From positions 184,573,477 to 184,637,476 of the forward strand of contig NC_090322.1 in assembly GCF_040869045.1 (NCBI RefSeq): a DNA stretch of 64,000 nucleotides, in the 5' to 3' direction. Of this stretch, positions 22,487 through 34,258 are shown in pieces. Each line of letters starts with the position of its first letter. Within the stretch, counting starts at the first letter, position 1. The position numbers and the translations under genes are program-made. Origin of the DNA: Eurosta solidaginis. Its lineage: Eukaryota > Arthropoda > Insecta > Diptera > Tephritidae. The notes below the pieces were generated by a model that saw nothing but the letters and a program-made list of their open reading frames with translations, was not told the DNA's origin and searched no databases.

Positions 22487-23716
22487 GCTGAATTCATCGA
22501 AAAGTGTTTGGAAGTATTTTAATTTAAATCACTTGTATACTGCTCTTCTGGCATTTTACATATAATTTCTTACATTTCGTTTTTTATAATTAATCATATA
22601 TGGATATATGTATGTATATATGTACACACGTATATACATACATTTATATCTCCAGAATTCATTTACGTCATTTCTTTATGAATGAACTCTACACTTCTAC
22701 AATGCTTGTTCAGTTCATATTCCTCTAAGTAGTACTTTGTACATGTGTATAGTCCCCCTGGAGTGAGTTTCGTGAAAAAGTTATCTGCAGACAGAAAAGT
22801 GGGTTTGTTGAGTAATACAGTTGTAATGAGCGTAAAAGTGGGTGATAAATTAAGCACGAAAAGAAGTCAGACACGACTAGAAATTAACGAAATGGCAAAT
22901 ATAGAAAAGAAAAAGAAACATACTTGGATGTATAACAACAATCATATAAACCTAGTTATATATTATTTATATAAGGAAATAATCTCTAAGTAAATATATA
23001 CATTCTTAATGCGCATATTATATCACCTTCAGCGTGCTATTTATACTTATGTATATGTATATACTAGTATGCACACAATTCATCTCGTCTGCCTAACTCA
23101 AGTGTAATTTGGTACGTGCATGAGTGCCACACAGGTGAGTGTGTCACGTTTCGAAAGTTGAGTACTAAATACTTATTATTATTCTTCACTTTTTTCCGTG
23201 TTGCTTTGTAAGCCTTACTTCTGTCAATTATTGTTGCTTTCTTTCATTCTTTTGTGTGTTATTGCCTTAGCTACGGGGAACAAACTAATCCCACATTTTC
23301 CTTCATTTATCTAGAATGACCACCGCTGTTTGCTTGCATGAATGATGTCTTCGCTATATACTAAGCATAAAATGCTTCCGCTTTCTCTGCGACTACCATG
23401 CGATTTCGTGCCTCCCTTATGCTCATTTGCTGCATTTTTTTATTTCGTTATATTTTGTTTTATTATTTTTGCGTGTTTTTCTTTGGCCTTTCGTTTTGCG
23501 CTGTGGCGTTTGTCATTGTTGTCAACTGACTATAGTGCATGTCCTCGTAAAGAATAAGACACCGGACACCACTCACTCATACGCCTTGTCATCACGCCTC
23601 TATGGATTTTGTGTTTATTTTATTTATACGACATCGAGCTCCCTTATTGCTAGTAAATATATAAGTACATATATATAGTGAAGCCCACTCAGCATTGACA
23701 CATTTTAGTAATTTCC

Positions 23717-24112
23717 ACCCCAGCGGATTAGGGGGCTTAGAATATACCCGGGATAGGTATGCCTGTCAAGAGGTGACTAAAATACCAAATTGATTAAAGG
23801 GGTTGTGTAACGCAACCCTCTCAAGCTTCTCCAACAAAAATGTCAATCTCACCTTCCCATAGCGAATCCTGTTTCCTTAACAGCCGAGTCTCTGGCGACC
23901 CCGAACTCCTGATTGGTCTAGGGGGTGGGAGGGCGGTATGGCCTAGCAGGTTGCATGTGTTCATACCAAATCGTTGCCGAAATCGTCGGTCTAGTATCTT
24001 TATGGTGCTTGTTACCGGAACGAACCGGATCTGCCTCCGGCAAAGGACCATCAATATCGATAACACTCCCAAGGCCTTCGGGGAGTGTCCTTGTCGCTAC
24101 AACAACAACAAA
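23717..24112 (+). repeat. Repeat family S, copy 4 (longest, with CAA tail)
   Basis: Begins CCCCAGCGGATTAGGGGGC, continues with TAGGTATGCCTGTCAAGAGG, a GGGTTGTGTAACGCAACCC hairpin, GTCTCTGGCGACCCCGAACT, AATCGTTGCCGAAATCGTCG, GGTGCTTGTTACCGGAACGA, and a 3' hairpin CTCCCAAGGCCTTCGGGGAG, ending GTCGCTACAACAACAACAAA. A fixed 3' region and a short-repeat tail are typical of a retroposon (SINE-like or a non-autonomous LINE 3' end). No box A/B pair was identified, so the promoter type is unknown. Confidence 0.65.
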
Positions 24113-25131
24113 AACCAAATTTTAAACACCCACTTGCAACCTGCATAGCTCTGAAAGTATTCATGCTAGAACATTGAAATTCGTCAAAAAGTTATATGAG
24201 GTCAATCCCTAACACCACCAAGAAAATGTAAGGTGAGGAATATTTTACACTACATATCACTGGATGTAGTAATGGTAGAATAATGAAAATTGGTAAGGAG
24301 CTATATGACGTTAAGTCCTAACAGCACCAGTAAAATGTGGAATTAGTTTTTGGCTGTTATTCTTACCCTTTTGTTTGGTGGACGTACAGGTCACTTTGCA
24401 TTTAAATTACGACTGTCTCTGCAAATATGTATCTGCTACACCGATGTGCAACATAAGAAAAGAGTCATACCAAAATGAGGTTTTAAAGACATTAAAGCTT
24501 GTCGTTGGGATGAGCCCACCATAGCTCATAAACAGTTGCTGGAAGCTTAGGAGTGAACCTTTGTGGTGCTTTCCTCTAACTTGCTGAAGATATCATGTCA
24601 ATGGACTTCTTGAAATCGGTAATGGAAAAATTCCTATTTCTTTCAGCAATACCTAAATTCGCAAATACACAACCCCAAAAGAAGATTAAAAAAGTTTCGA
24701 GTAATTCTAAGATTGTCTTAACGTAATACTTTATAACAACTTAGGCAAGGCTATAAGGACTGGACCGAAAAGATATTTTTCTTACAAATGATTCCGATAC
24801 TGTAAATGGAAACACTTCGTGGCATTATTGAATTGTCCTGTCTCCGTAGAATCAATGAGAAACAGTTTAGAAAGGGTACATAATATAAAAAATAATAAAA
24901 AAAACACACATAATATAGGGCTACATATATAGCATGTAAGTGTAGACGTTGGAAGTGGTATTGGTATACTGTATGGTGAAATACAGAATGTAAGCACAAG
25001 TGTAATCAATATACTAGCGTAATGTAGAAACAGTGTGCGTGGTAGTGTTGATATAAGCGAAACCAGACAACAAATCGCCTAATGGAAATTAACAAAGGCA
25101 GATAAGCAAACCGATGATATGACATACATAA

Positions 25132-25651
25132 TGTGCGAATATTAGCCACACTAAGGGATACTATCATCTCTAAGCCAATACTAAGCAGTGACTTGTACTC
25201 ATAACAAGTAATCAATCATTATGTCTATACATATGTCTATACAAGCAGCGGAGAGCAACGCACAAACACATGCATTTATCTGAGATACTCCCCAAAGTAG
25301 GCAATAATTTGTGCAAGTATCACTCACATATACACGCGCATATGAGAAGTTATAAACGTAGTTATAGCTGGTAATTTTATAGCTTGTAATTAACTAGTAA
25401 ATTCTAGAAATAGAAACACCTAGAAATATGCCAACGAGGACACCAAACAGTATAAAGCAGCAACAGTTGAGGCACGACGATTCAGTTTGATTTAAGCACG
25501 CTGTCTGTCGAGAAGTAGTAGTGTTATTGTGAAGTACTTAAATAAAGGCCATTTTGCATTATTGAATAGTGGAGTTATTTATTCAACAATTTGGTGATTC
25601 GAATGTTAGTAGAAGGTTGCAAATAAGAGGAATTGCAGTAAATTCGTTACA
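25132..25651 (+). mobile_element. Gypsy-type LTR in duplication unit 1
   Basis: Starts TGTGCGAATATTAGCCACAC and ends AAATTCGTTACA, giving TG...CA ends. It holds a TATA-like TATAAAG near 25,451 and an AATAAA polyadenylation signal at 25,541. It is followed by GTAGGTGTCAGAAG, close to a tRNA-Leu primer-binding site (TGGTGTCAGAAG). The downstream internal region is cut after 64 bp by the tandem-duplication junction, leaving an LTR without its element. Confidence 0.85.
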
Positions 25652-26829
25652 GTAGGTGTCAGAAGAGGAATTGTTGAATAAATTCCAGAGTTGCAGAGCA
25701 CAACAAGGACATGGCGATATATGTATGTATATATGTACACACGTATATACATACATTTATATCTCCAGAATTCATTTACGTCATTTCTTTATGAATGAAC
25801 TCTACACTTCTACAATGCTTGTTCAGTTCATATTCCTCTAAGTAGTACTTTGTACATGTGTATAGTCCCCCTGGAGTGAGTTTCGTGAAAAAGTTATCTG
25901 CAGACAGAAAAGTGGGTTTGTTGAGTAATACAGTTGTAATGAGCGTAAAAGTGGGTGATAAATTAAGCACGAAAAGAAGTCAGACACGACTAGAAATTAA
26001 CGAAATGGCAAATATAGAAAAGAAAAAGAAACATACTTGGATGTATAACAACAATCATATAAACCTAGTTATATATTATTTATATAAGGAAATAATCTCT
26101 AAGTAAATATATACATTCTTAATGCGCATATTATATCACCTTCAGCGTGCTATTTATACTTATGTATATGTATATACTAGTATGCACACAATTCATCTCG
26201 TCTGCCTAACTCAAGTGTAATTTGGTACGTGCATGAGTGCCACACAGGTGAGTGTGTCACGTTTCGAAAGTTGAGTACTAAATACTTATTATTATTCTTC
26301 ACTTTTTTCCGTGTTGCTTTGTAAGCCTTACTTCTGTCAATTATTGTTGCTTTCTTTCATTCTTTTGTGTGTTATTGCCTTAGCTACGGGGAACAAACTA
26401 ATCCCACATTTTCCTTCATTTATCTAGAATGACCACCGCTGTTTGCTTGCATGAATGATGTCTTCGCTATATACTAAGCATAAAATGCTTCCGCTTTCTC
26501 TGCGACTACCATGCGATTTCGTGCCTCCCTTATGCTCATTTGCTGCATTTTTTTATTTCGTTATATTTTGTTTTATTATTTTTGCGTGTTTTTCTTTGGC
26601 CTTTCGTTTTGCGCTGTGGCGTTTGTCATTGTTGTCAACTGACTATAGTGCATGTCCTCGTAAAGAATAAGACACCGGACACCACTCACTCATACGCCTT
26701 GTCATCACGCCTCTATGGATTTTGTGTTTATTTTATTTATACGACATCGAGCTCCCTTATTGCTAGTAAATATATAAGTACATATATATAGTGAAGCCCA
26801 CTCAGCATTGACACATTTTAGTAATTTCC

Positions 26830-27225
26830 ACCCCAGCGGATTAGGGGGCTTAGAATATACCCGGGATAGGTATGCCTGTCAAGAGGTGACTAAAATACCA
26901 AATTGATTAAAGGGGTTGTGTAACGCAACCCTCTCAAGCTTCTCCAACAAAAATGTCAATCTCACCTTCCCATAGCGAATCCTGTTTCCTTAACAGCCGA
27001 GTCTCTGGCGACCCCGAACTCCTGATTGGTCTAGGGGGTGGGAGGGCGGTATGGCCTAGCAGGTTGCATGTGTTCATACCAAATCGTTGCCGAAATCGTC
27101 GGTCTAGTATCTTTATGGTGCTTGTTACCGGAACGAACCGGATCTGCCTCCGGCAAAGGACCATCAATATCGATAACACTCCCAAGGCCTTCGGGGAGTG
27201 TCCTTGTCGCTACAACAACAACAAA
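26830..27225 (+). repeat. Repeat family S, copy 5 (in duplication unit 2)
   Basis: Identical by eye to the copy at 23,717-24,112, carried along by the 3,113-bp duplication rather than inserted independently. Confidence 0.7.
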
Positions 27226-28244
27226 AACCAAATTTTAAACACCCACTTGCAACCTGCATAGCTCTGAAAGTATTCATGCTAGAACATTGAAATTCGTCAA
27301 AAAGTTATATGAGGTCAATCCCTAACACCACCAAGAAAATGTAAGGTGAGGAATATTTTACACTACATATCACTGGATGTAGTAATGGTAGAATAATGAA
27401 AATTGGTAAGGAGCTATATGACGTTAAGTCCTAACAGCACCAGTAAAATGTGGAATTAGTTTTTGGCTGTTATTCTTACCCTTTTGTTTGGTGGACGTAC
27501 AGGTCACTTTGCATTTAAATTACGACTGTCTCTGCAAATATGTATCTGCTACACCGATGTGCAACATAAGAAAAGAGTCATACCAAAATGAGGTTTTAAA
27601 GACATTAAAGCTTGTCGTTGGGATGAGCCCACCATAGCTCATAAACAGTTGCTGGAAGCTTAGGAGTGAACCTTTGTGGTGCTTTCCTCTAACTTGCTGA
27701 AGATATCATGTCAATGGACTTCTTGAAATCGGTAATGGAAAAATTCCTATTTCTTTCAGCAATACCTAAATTCGCAAATACACAACCCCAAAAGAAGATT
27801 AAAAAAGTTTCGAGTAATTCTAAGATTGTCTTAACGTAATACTTTATAACAACTTAGGCAAGGCTATAAGGACTGGACCGAAAAGATATTTTTCTTACAA
27901 ATGATTCCGATACTGTAAATGGAAACACTTCGTGGCATTATTGAATTGTCCTGTCTCCGTAGAATCAATGAGAAACAGTTTAGAAAGGGTACATAATATA
28001 AAAAATAATAAAAAAAACACACATAATATAGGGCTACATATATAGCATGTAAGTGTAGACGTTGGAAGTGGTATTGGTATACTGTATGGTGAAATACAGA
28101 ATGTAAGCACAAGTGTAATCAATATACCAGCGTAATGTAGAAACAGTGTGCGTGGTAGTGTTGATATAAGCGAAACCAGACAACAAATCGCCTAATGGAA
28201 ATTAACAAAGGCAGATAAGCAAACCGATGATATGACATACATAA

Positions 28245-28764
28245 TGTGCGAATATTAGCCACACTAAGGGATACTATCATCTCTAAGCCAATACTAAGCA
28301 GTGACTTGTACTCATAACAAGTAATCAATCATTATGTCTATACATATGTCTATACAAGCAGCGGAGAGCAACGCACAAACACATGCATTTATCTGAGATA
28401 CTCCCCAAAGTAGGCAATAATTTGTGCAAGTATCACTCACATATACACGCGCATATGAGAAGTTATAAACGTAGTTATAGCTGGTAATTTTATAGCTTGT
28501 AATTAACTAGTAAATTCTAGAAATAGAAACACCTAGAAATATGCCAACGAGGACACCAAACAGTATAAAGCAGCAACAGTTGAGGCACGACGATTCAGTT
28601 TGATTTAAGCACGCTGTCTGTCGAGAAGTAGTAGTGTTATTGTGAAGTACTTAAATAAAGGCCATTTTGCATTATTGAATAGTGGAGTTATTTATTCAAC
28701 AATTTGGTGATTCGAATGTTAGTAGAAGGTTGCAAATAAGAGGAATTGCAGTAAATTCGTTACA
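28245..28764 (+). mobile_element. Gypsy-type 5' LTR of composite element
   Basis: Same LTR as 25,132-25,651, shifted by 3,113 bp. It is the 5' LTR of internal region 1. TATA-like box near 28,564, AATAAA near 28,654. Compared with the middle LTR at 31,194 it lacks the A of TGTGACG at its start and differs at scattered positions, so the two LTRs are not a recent identical pair. Confidence 0.88.
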
Positions 28765-28765
28765 G

Positions 28766-28778
28766 TAGGTGTCAGAAG
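28766..28778 (+). promoter_or_regulatory. Primer-binding site, tRNA-Leu-like
   Basis: TAGGTGTCAGAAG directly follows the LTR and matches TGGTGTCAGAAG, the complement of a tRNA-Leu 3' end, except at the start. The second element has ATTGGAGTCAGAAG in the same place. Confidence 0.55.
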
Positions 28779-28823
28779 AGGAATTGTTGAATAAATTCCA
28801 GAGTTGCAGAGCACAACAAGGAC

Positions 28824-30709
28824 ATGGCGAAATTAAGTGAATTAAGGATCCGTCAACTGAAAAAGGAGTTGGAGAAACGTGGATTGTATACAACCGGCAA
28901 TAAGCCCAAACTTCAAGCACGGCTACGAGAGGTATTAGAGTTGGAAGGAATTAATGTAGATGAGTATGTATTTTATCCTGATGTGGAAGAGCCAGCGACT
29001 AAAATGGAGGAGGAGATAGAGACTCCGAATCCATTGGCAAGTCACAAATTTCATTATAATTGGAATCGCAGGAGAACCGTATAACATCCAAGATTGAAGC
29101 TCAGGAAAGACAAATGTCATCCCAACTGGAATCGCAGGACACACGCATAACGTCCAAGATTGAAGCACAAGAAACGCATATTTCAGAAATGTTGACACAG
29201 ATAACAGCCAAGATTGAAGCACAGGAAACAAAAATTTCATCACAGCTGGAAGAACAAAAGATATATATGGCAACTCAACTGAAAAAACAAGAGACACACA
29301 TAACAGTACAACTAGAAGCACCAGAGGCGCGTATATCATCAAAAATCGAAGCGCGCATGGACGAAAAAATAATGCAGGAATTGCAGCTTAATCGCTCGGC
29401 TGCTTCAGCGAGTAATACGAAGGTAAAAACTCCATCTTTTGATGGTTCTGTTCCTTTCCAGGTCTTTAACCTACAGTTTGAGAAGACCGCAGCAGAGAAC
29501 AACTGGAATGCGGAAGATACAGTTGCTGCACTGTTCGTGATATTGAAAGGGCCTGCAGCGGAAATCTTACAGACGATTCCAGAGTTCGAACGGAACAGTT
29601 ATGAAGCATTGATGGCCGCTGTCGAGAGACGTTATGGAAGCGAGCATAGCAAACAGATATACCAAATTGAGTTGCAAAACCGTTACCAAAAAGCAAATGA
29701 GACATTGCAGGAGTTTGCTTCGGATGTAGAAAGGTTGGCTCATTTGGCAAATGCGGACGCACCCGTGGATTACACTGAACGGGTAAAGATTCAGAGCTTT
29801 ATAAATGGCATACGGGACGTCGAAACAAAGCGAGCTACATACGCAAACCTAAAGGCAACATTTGTAGAAACGGTATTACATGCATTGATTCAGGAAACAG
29901 CGTCGCTTCTGTATAAGCCAGTTTTCAGAGCACGCTGGGTGGAAGTAGAAACGCCAGAGTGGGTAGACGCAATTTTGGAAGCTTTAAAAGGAACGCAACA
30001 GAAGAATAATGGTGTAATCAAATGTTTTAAGTCTGGCAAGCCAGGGCACATTGCACGTCTTTGCAGCACCGGACCTGGTAGTTCCAACTTGGCTGGTCGT
30101 AAACGTAAAGCTGGGGGAGATAAGAAAGAGCGATTCAGATTTAAAGATCGTAAACTTGCCACAGCTATTGAATGCCCTGTGATATCTGTGTCGCAATTTG
30201 GAACAAAATCAAACAGTCTTACCGTCAGAGGGAATGTGGATGGCAAAGAACGTGTACTGACTGTAGATACGGGCGCATCTCATTCCTTGATCCGATCTGA
30301 TTTGGTCAACAGGAGAGTAAAGCCATTGGCTAGAGCAAGGTTGCGTACGGCCACTGACGAGTATAACCAAGTCCGGGGAGAAGTGATCTGTGAAGTATTA
30401 ATTGGGAAGGTCATGGTTTTACACAAATTCGTTTTGGCGGAGGTTGTTGATGAAATCATATTGGGAGTGGACTTCTCAGTTGACCATGACTTCAGGATCG
30501 ATATGCAGAGAAGGATTATGCACTATGAGAACCAGGATGTGCCACTTAACTACAGTTTGGAGAAAGTGTTCAGCCGTAAGCGAGTGTTGGTGGAGGAGAC
30601 TCCACAGAGACCACAAAAGTCAAGGAAAGTAGATCGGGCAAAGGTTGGTGGAGCGAATGGCCAAACAAATCACAACCGAAGGTACCTGCGAGAGAAACAC
30701 TGGCATTGA
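28824..30709 (+). pseudogene. Gag-protease polyprotein of non-autonomous Ty3/Gypsy element, copy 1 (frameshifted)
   Basis: The ATG at 28,824 starts MAKLSELRIRQLKKELEKRG, a SAP-like helix-extension-helix (residues about 1-42), followed by an acidic linker. A 43-bp deletion relative to copy 2, at about 29,043, shifts the frame. The +1 frame from 29,060 to 30,709 continues with heptad-like repeats of KIEAQE(T/R)xIS (a coiled coil), then the capsid-like core containing FDGSVPFQVFNLQFEK and ALFVILKGPAAEILQTIP, a zinc knuckle reading CFKSGKPGHIARLC in which the second Cys is Ser, and a retropepsin motif VDTGASHSLIRSDLV with ILGVDF downstream. Copy 2 keeps CFKCGKPGH, so the Cys-to-Ser change is a lesion of this copy. 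No envelope frame is present. Confidence 0.82.
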
Positions 30710-31182
30710 AAACCCCTAATGGATGCACTAAAACGAACGAAAGAATTTCCCAGAAAGAATGCAAGGGTGATTTCAAGCCAGGGCGCACTACTGTTGGGAA
30801 ACGTCGGAACGATACTTATTATGTGAAGCCAATCCGTCAAGAGCAAGCTCTACAAAATAGTTCATTGGCCAAACAACTGAGTGCGAGGGAACGATCCAGG
30901 ATAATGGGTAGTAAGATGAAACGCAGGTACGATGAGAACTATAATTCGGAAAGTTTCTTGGAGGGAGATTTGGTACTGTTATACAACCCTCACTGGCGGA
31001 AAGGTGTTCCATCCAAATTTTGGTGCAGTTGGGAAGGCCCATGCAGAGTTGTGAAGAGGATAAGTGATGTCAACTACCGCATACAAACAATTGGGAAACC
31101 ACGTAATATAAGAGTGGTTCATTTGGAGATGCTGGCAGCGTTTAGATCAAGAGATTTGTCCGATCGGGACGATCAGACTTAG
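30706..31182 (+). pseudogene. Integrase C-terminal remnant of Gypsy element, copy 1
   Basis: The frame runs through RRYDENYNSESFLEGDLVLL and KGVPSKFWCSWEGPCRVVKR, then ISDVNYRIQ, a match to the GPY/F-type module and flanking region at the integrase C-terminus of Ty3/Gypsy Pol (K.....PWEGPY.V......YRI). It ends SDRDDQT and a stop, 9 bp before the polypurine tract. Reverse transcriptase, RNase H and the HHCC/DDE integrase core, normally over 2 kb, are missing between this piece and the protease. Confidence 0.82.
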
Positions 31183-31193
31183 GTGGAGGGCAG
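31180..31193 (+). promoter_or_regulatory. Polypurine tract of copy 1
   Basis: TTAGGTGGAGGGCAG, mostly purine, abuts the LTR start TGTGACG at 31,194. The equivalent in copy 2 is TTAGGTGGAGGACAG just before 33,992. This is the expected plus-strand primer. Confidence 0.65.
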
Positions 31194-31714
31194 TGTGACG
31201 AATATTAGCCAAACTAAGGGATACTATCATCTCTAAGCCAATACTAAGCAGTGACTTGTGCTCACATCAATAAATCAATCATTACGTCTCTACATATGTC
31301 CACACAAGCAGCGGAGGGCAACGCACAAACATATGAATATATCTGAGATACTCCCAAAAGTAACCAATAATTTTTGCAAGTATCACTCACATATACACGC
31401 GCATATGAGAAGCTATAAACGTAGTTATAGCTGGTAATTTTATAGCTGGTAATTAGATAGTGAATTCTAGAAATAGAAACGCCTAGAGATATGCCAACGA
31501 GGAAACCAAACAGTATAAAAGCAGCAACAGTTGAGACACGACGATTCCGTTTGATTTAAGCACGCTATCTGTCGAGAAGTAGTAGTGTTATTGTGAAGTA
31601 CTTAAATAAAGGCCATTTTGATTTATTGAATAGTGGAGTTATTTATTCAACAATTTTGTGATTCGACGTTAGTAGAAGGTTGCAAATAAGAGGAATTGCA
31701 GTAAATTCGTTACG
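31194..31714 (+). mobile_element. Gypsy-type LTR shared between the two internal regions
   Basis: Starts TGTGACGAATATTAGCCAAA and ends AAATTCGTTACG (A to G at the last base). TATAAAA at 31,514-31,520 and AATAAA at 31,605-31,610 mark the U3 promoter and R polyadenylation signal. It serves as 3' LTR of copy 1 and 5' LTR of copy 2, so the array is LTR-internal-LTR-internal-LTR, which usually arises by recombination between LTRs of two elements. Confidence 0.9.
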
Positions 31715-31769
31715 ATTGGAGTCAGAAGAGGAATTGTTGAATAAATTCCAGAGCTGCAGAGCACAACAA

Positions 31770-33991
31770 TGGCGTTGCGAAGTTAAGTGAATTAAGGATC
31801 CAGCAACTGAAAAAGGAGTTGGAGAACCGTGGATTGAATACAACCGGCAATAAGATCAAACTTCAAGCACGGCTACGAGAGATATTAGAGCTGGAAGGAA
31901 TTAATGTAGACGAGTATGTTTTTTATCCTGAGGTGGAAGAGCCAGCGACTAAAATGGAGGAGAAGATAGAGACTCCGAATCCATTGGCAAGTGTTGACAC
32001 TAACGCGATACTAGTAGTGTTGAACGAAATGTCGTCACAAATTCCATCACAATTGGAATCCCAGGAGAACCATAGAACATCCAAGATTGAAGCCCAGGAA
32101 AGACAAATGTCATCCTAACTGGAATCGCAGGAGACACGCATAACGTCCAAGATTGAAGCACAAGAAACGCATATTTCAGAAATGTTGACACAGATAATAG
32201 CCAAGATTGAAGCACAGGACACACAAACTTCATCACAGCTGGAAGAACAAAAGATATATATGGCAACTCAACTGAAAAAACAGAAACACGCATAACAGTA
32301 CAACTAGAAGCACCAGAGGCGCGTATATCATCAAAAATCGAAGCGCGCATGTACGAAAAAATAATGCAGTTTGAAGAAAAACTTGAGGCAGAGGTGGATG
32401 CTTTGAGAGGTCGTATAAAGGAATTGCAACTGAATCGCTCAGCTGCTTCAGCGAGTAATACGAAGGTAAAAACTCCATCTTTTGACGGTTCTGTTCCTTT
32501 CCAGGTTTTTAAGCTACAGTTTGAGAAGACTGCAGCAGAGAACAACTGAAATGCGGATGATAAAGTTGCTGCACTTTTCGTGATATTGAAAGGGCCTGCA
32601 GCGGAAATCTTACAGACGATTCCACAGTACGAACGGAACAGTTATGAAACATTGATGGCCGCTGTCGAGAGACGTTATGGAAGCGAGCATAGCAAACAGA
32701 TATACCAAATTGAGTTGCAAAACCGTTACCAAAAAGCAAATGAGACATTGCAAGAGTTTGTTTCGGATGTTCAAAGGTTGGCTCATTTGGCAAATGCGGA
32801 CGCACCCGTGGAATACACTGAAAGGGTAAAGATTCAGAGCTTTATATATGGCATACGGGACGTCGAAACAAAGCGAGCTACATACGCAAACCCAAAGCCA
32901 ACATTTGTAGAAACGGTATCACATGCATTGATTCAGGAAACATCGTCGCTTCTGTATAAGCCAGTTTTCAAAGCACGCTGGGTGGAAGTAGAAACGCCAG
33001 AGTGGATAGACGCAATTTTGGAAGCTTTAAAAGGAACGCAACAGAAGAATAATGGTGTAATCAAATGTTTTAAGTGTGGAAAGCCAGGGCACATTGCACG
33101 TCTTTGCAGCACCGGTCCTGGTAGTTCAAACTTGGCTGGTCGCAAACGTAAAGCTGGGGGAGATAAGCAAGAACGGAGAAGTGATCTGTGAAGCCTTAAT
33201 TGGGAAGGTCATGGTTCTACACAAATTCGTTGTGGCGGAGGTTGTTGATGAAATCATATTGGGATTGGACTTCTCAGTTGACCATGACATCAGCATCGAT
33301 ATGCAGAGAAGGATTATGCGCTATGAGAACCAGGATGTGCCACTTAACTACAGTTTTGAGAAAGTGTTCAGCAGTAAGCGAGTGTTGGTGGAGGAGACTC
33401 CACAGAGACCACAAAAGTCAAGGAAAGTAGATCGGGCAAAGATTCATGGAACGAATGGCCAAACAAATCAAAACCGAAGGTACCTGCCAGAGAAACACTG
33501 GCATTGAAAACCCCTAATGGACGCACTAAAACGAACGAAGGAATTTCCCAGAAAGAATGCAAGGGTGGTTTCAAGCCTGGGCGCACTACTGTTGGGAAAC
33601 GCCGGAACGATACTGATTATGTGAAGCCAATCCGTCAAGAGCAAGCTCTACAAAGTAGTTAATTGGCCAAACAACAGAGTGCGAGGGAACGATCCAGGAT
33701 AATGAGTAGTAAGATGAAACGCAGGTACGATGAGAACTATAATTAGGAAGGTTTCTTGGAGGGAGATTTGGTACTTTTATACAACCCTCACTGGCGGAAA
33801 GGTGTTCTATCCAAATTTTGGTGCAGTTGGGAAGGCCCATGCAGAGTTGTGAAGAGGATCAGTGATGTCAACTACCGCATACAAACAATTGGGAAACCAC
33901 GTTATAGAAGAGTGGTTCATTTGGAGATGCTGGCAGCGTTTAGATCGAGAGATTTGTCTGATCGGGACGATCAGACTTAGGTGGAGGACAG
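31770..33991 (+). pseudogene. Gag-protease-integrase tail of Gypsy element, copy 2 (several lesions)
   Basis: Homologous to copy 1 over its length. The start region is shifted (ATGGCGTTGCGAAGTTAA stops after five codons), so the SAP-like segment only survives as a later frame from about 31,790. Lesions include a stop after RQMSS near 32,117, another stop after AENN near 32,547, and a deletion of about 245 bp that removes the retropepsin DTGA motif (join near 33,178). The zinc knuckle CFKCGKPGHIARLC at about 33,065-33,108 is intact. Copy 2 keeps 43 bp that copy 1 lost at 31,993-32,035, and an extra segment FEEKLEAEVDALRGRIKELQ near 32,370. The integrase tail 33,700-33,980 has one further stop. 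The same RT-to-integrase-core gap as copy 1 is present. Confidence 0.82.
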
Positions 33992-34155
33992 TGTGACGAA
34001 TATTAGCCAAACTAAGGGATACTATCATCTCTAAGCCTATACTAAGCAGTGACTTGTATGCACATCAATAAATCAATCATTATTTCTATACATATGTCCA
34101 TACAAGCAGCGGAGAGCAACGCGCAAACATATGCATATATCTGAGATACTCCCAA
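33992..34155 (+). mobile_element. Gypsy-type 3' LTR, left part (split by LINE)
   Basis: Begins TGTGACGAATATTAGCCAAA and matches the other LTRs up to CTGAGATACTCCCAA, where a LINE is inserted. The last 13 bases, GAGATACTCCCAA at 34,143-34,155, recur at 39,091-39,103. Confidence 0.9.
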
Positions 34156-34258
34156 GGTAGGTAGGTTGAACTGGCCGGTCCATGAGGACCTCACATAGAC
34201 TGATTGAGTCCGTAGTATTACCAAAAGTTTGTTTTAACGACCAAACTGTAAAACCCTA

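Larger units (their letters stand above)
22603..25715 (+). repeat. 3,113-bp tandem duplication, unit 1
   Basis: The whole 3,113 bp recurs head-to-tail at 25,716-28,828. Equivalent positions are separated by exactly 3,113 throughout, including all short open frames. I found one base difference by eye (TATACTAGCG near 25,011 against TATACCAGCG near 28,124). The unit contains AT-rich DNA, one family S repeat (23,717-24,112), an imperfect 130-bp internal repeat near 24,150-24,345, an LTR (25,132-25,651) and the first 64 bp downstream of that LTR. The right edge falls just after the Gag start codon region; a 2-bp GA microhomology spans the join. Confidence 0.93.
25716..28828 (+). repeat. 3,113-bp tandem duplication, unit 2
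   Basis: Second head-to-tail copy of 22,603-25,715. Its left edge is marked by an abrupt switch from GAGCACAACAAGGACATGGC to GATATATGTATGTATATATG. Its right edge runs without a break into the Gag coding region, showing that the right junction of unit 2 is the ancestral arrangement and the junction at 25,715/25,716 is the novel one. Confidence 0.93.

Noticed and set aside
23342..24148. Overlapping short frames duplicated at 26,455-27,261
   Set aside because: Their conservation only reflects the recent 3.1-kb duplication; several lie in the non-coding family S repeat.
29275..33145. Minus-strand open frames across both Gag copies
   Set aside because: Antisense by-products of the repetitive Gag coding sequence.
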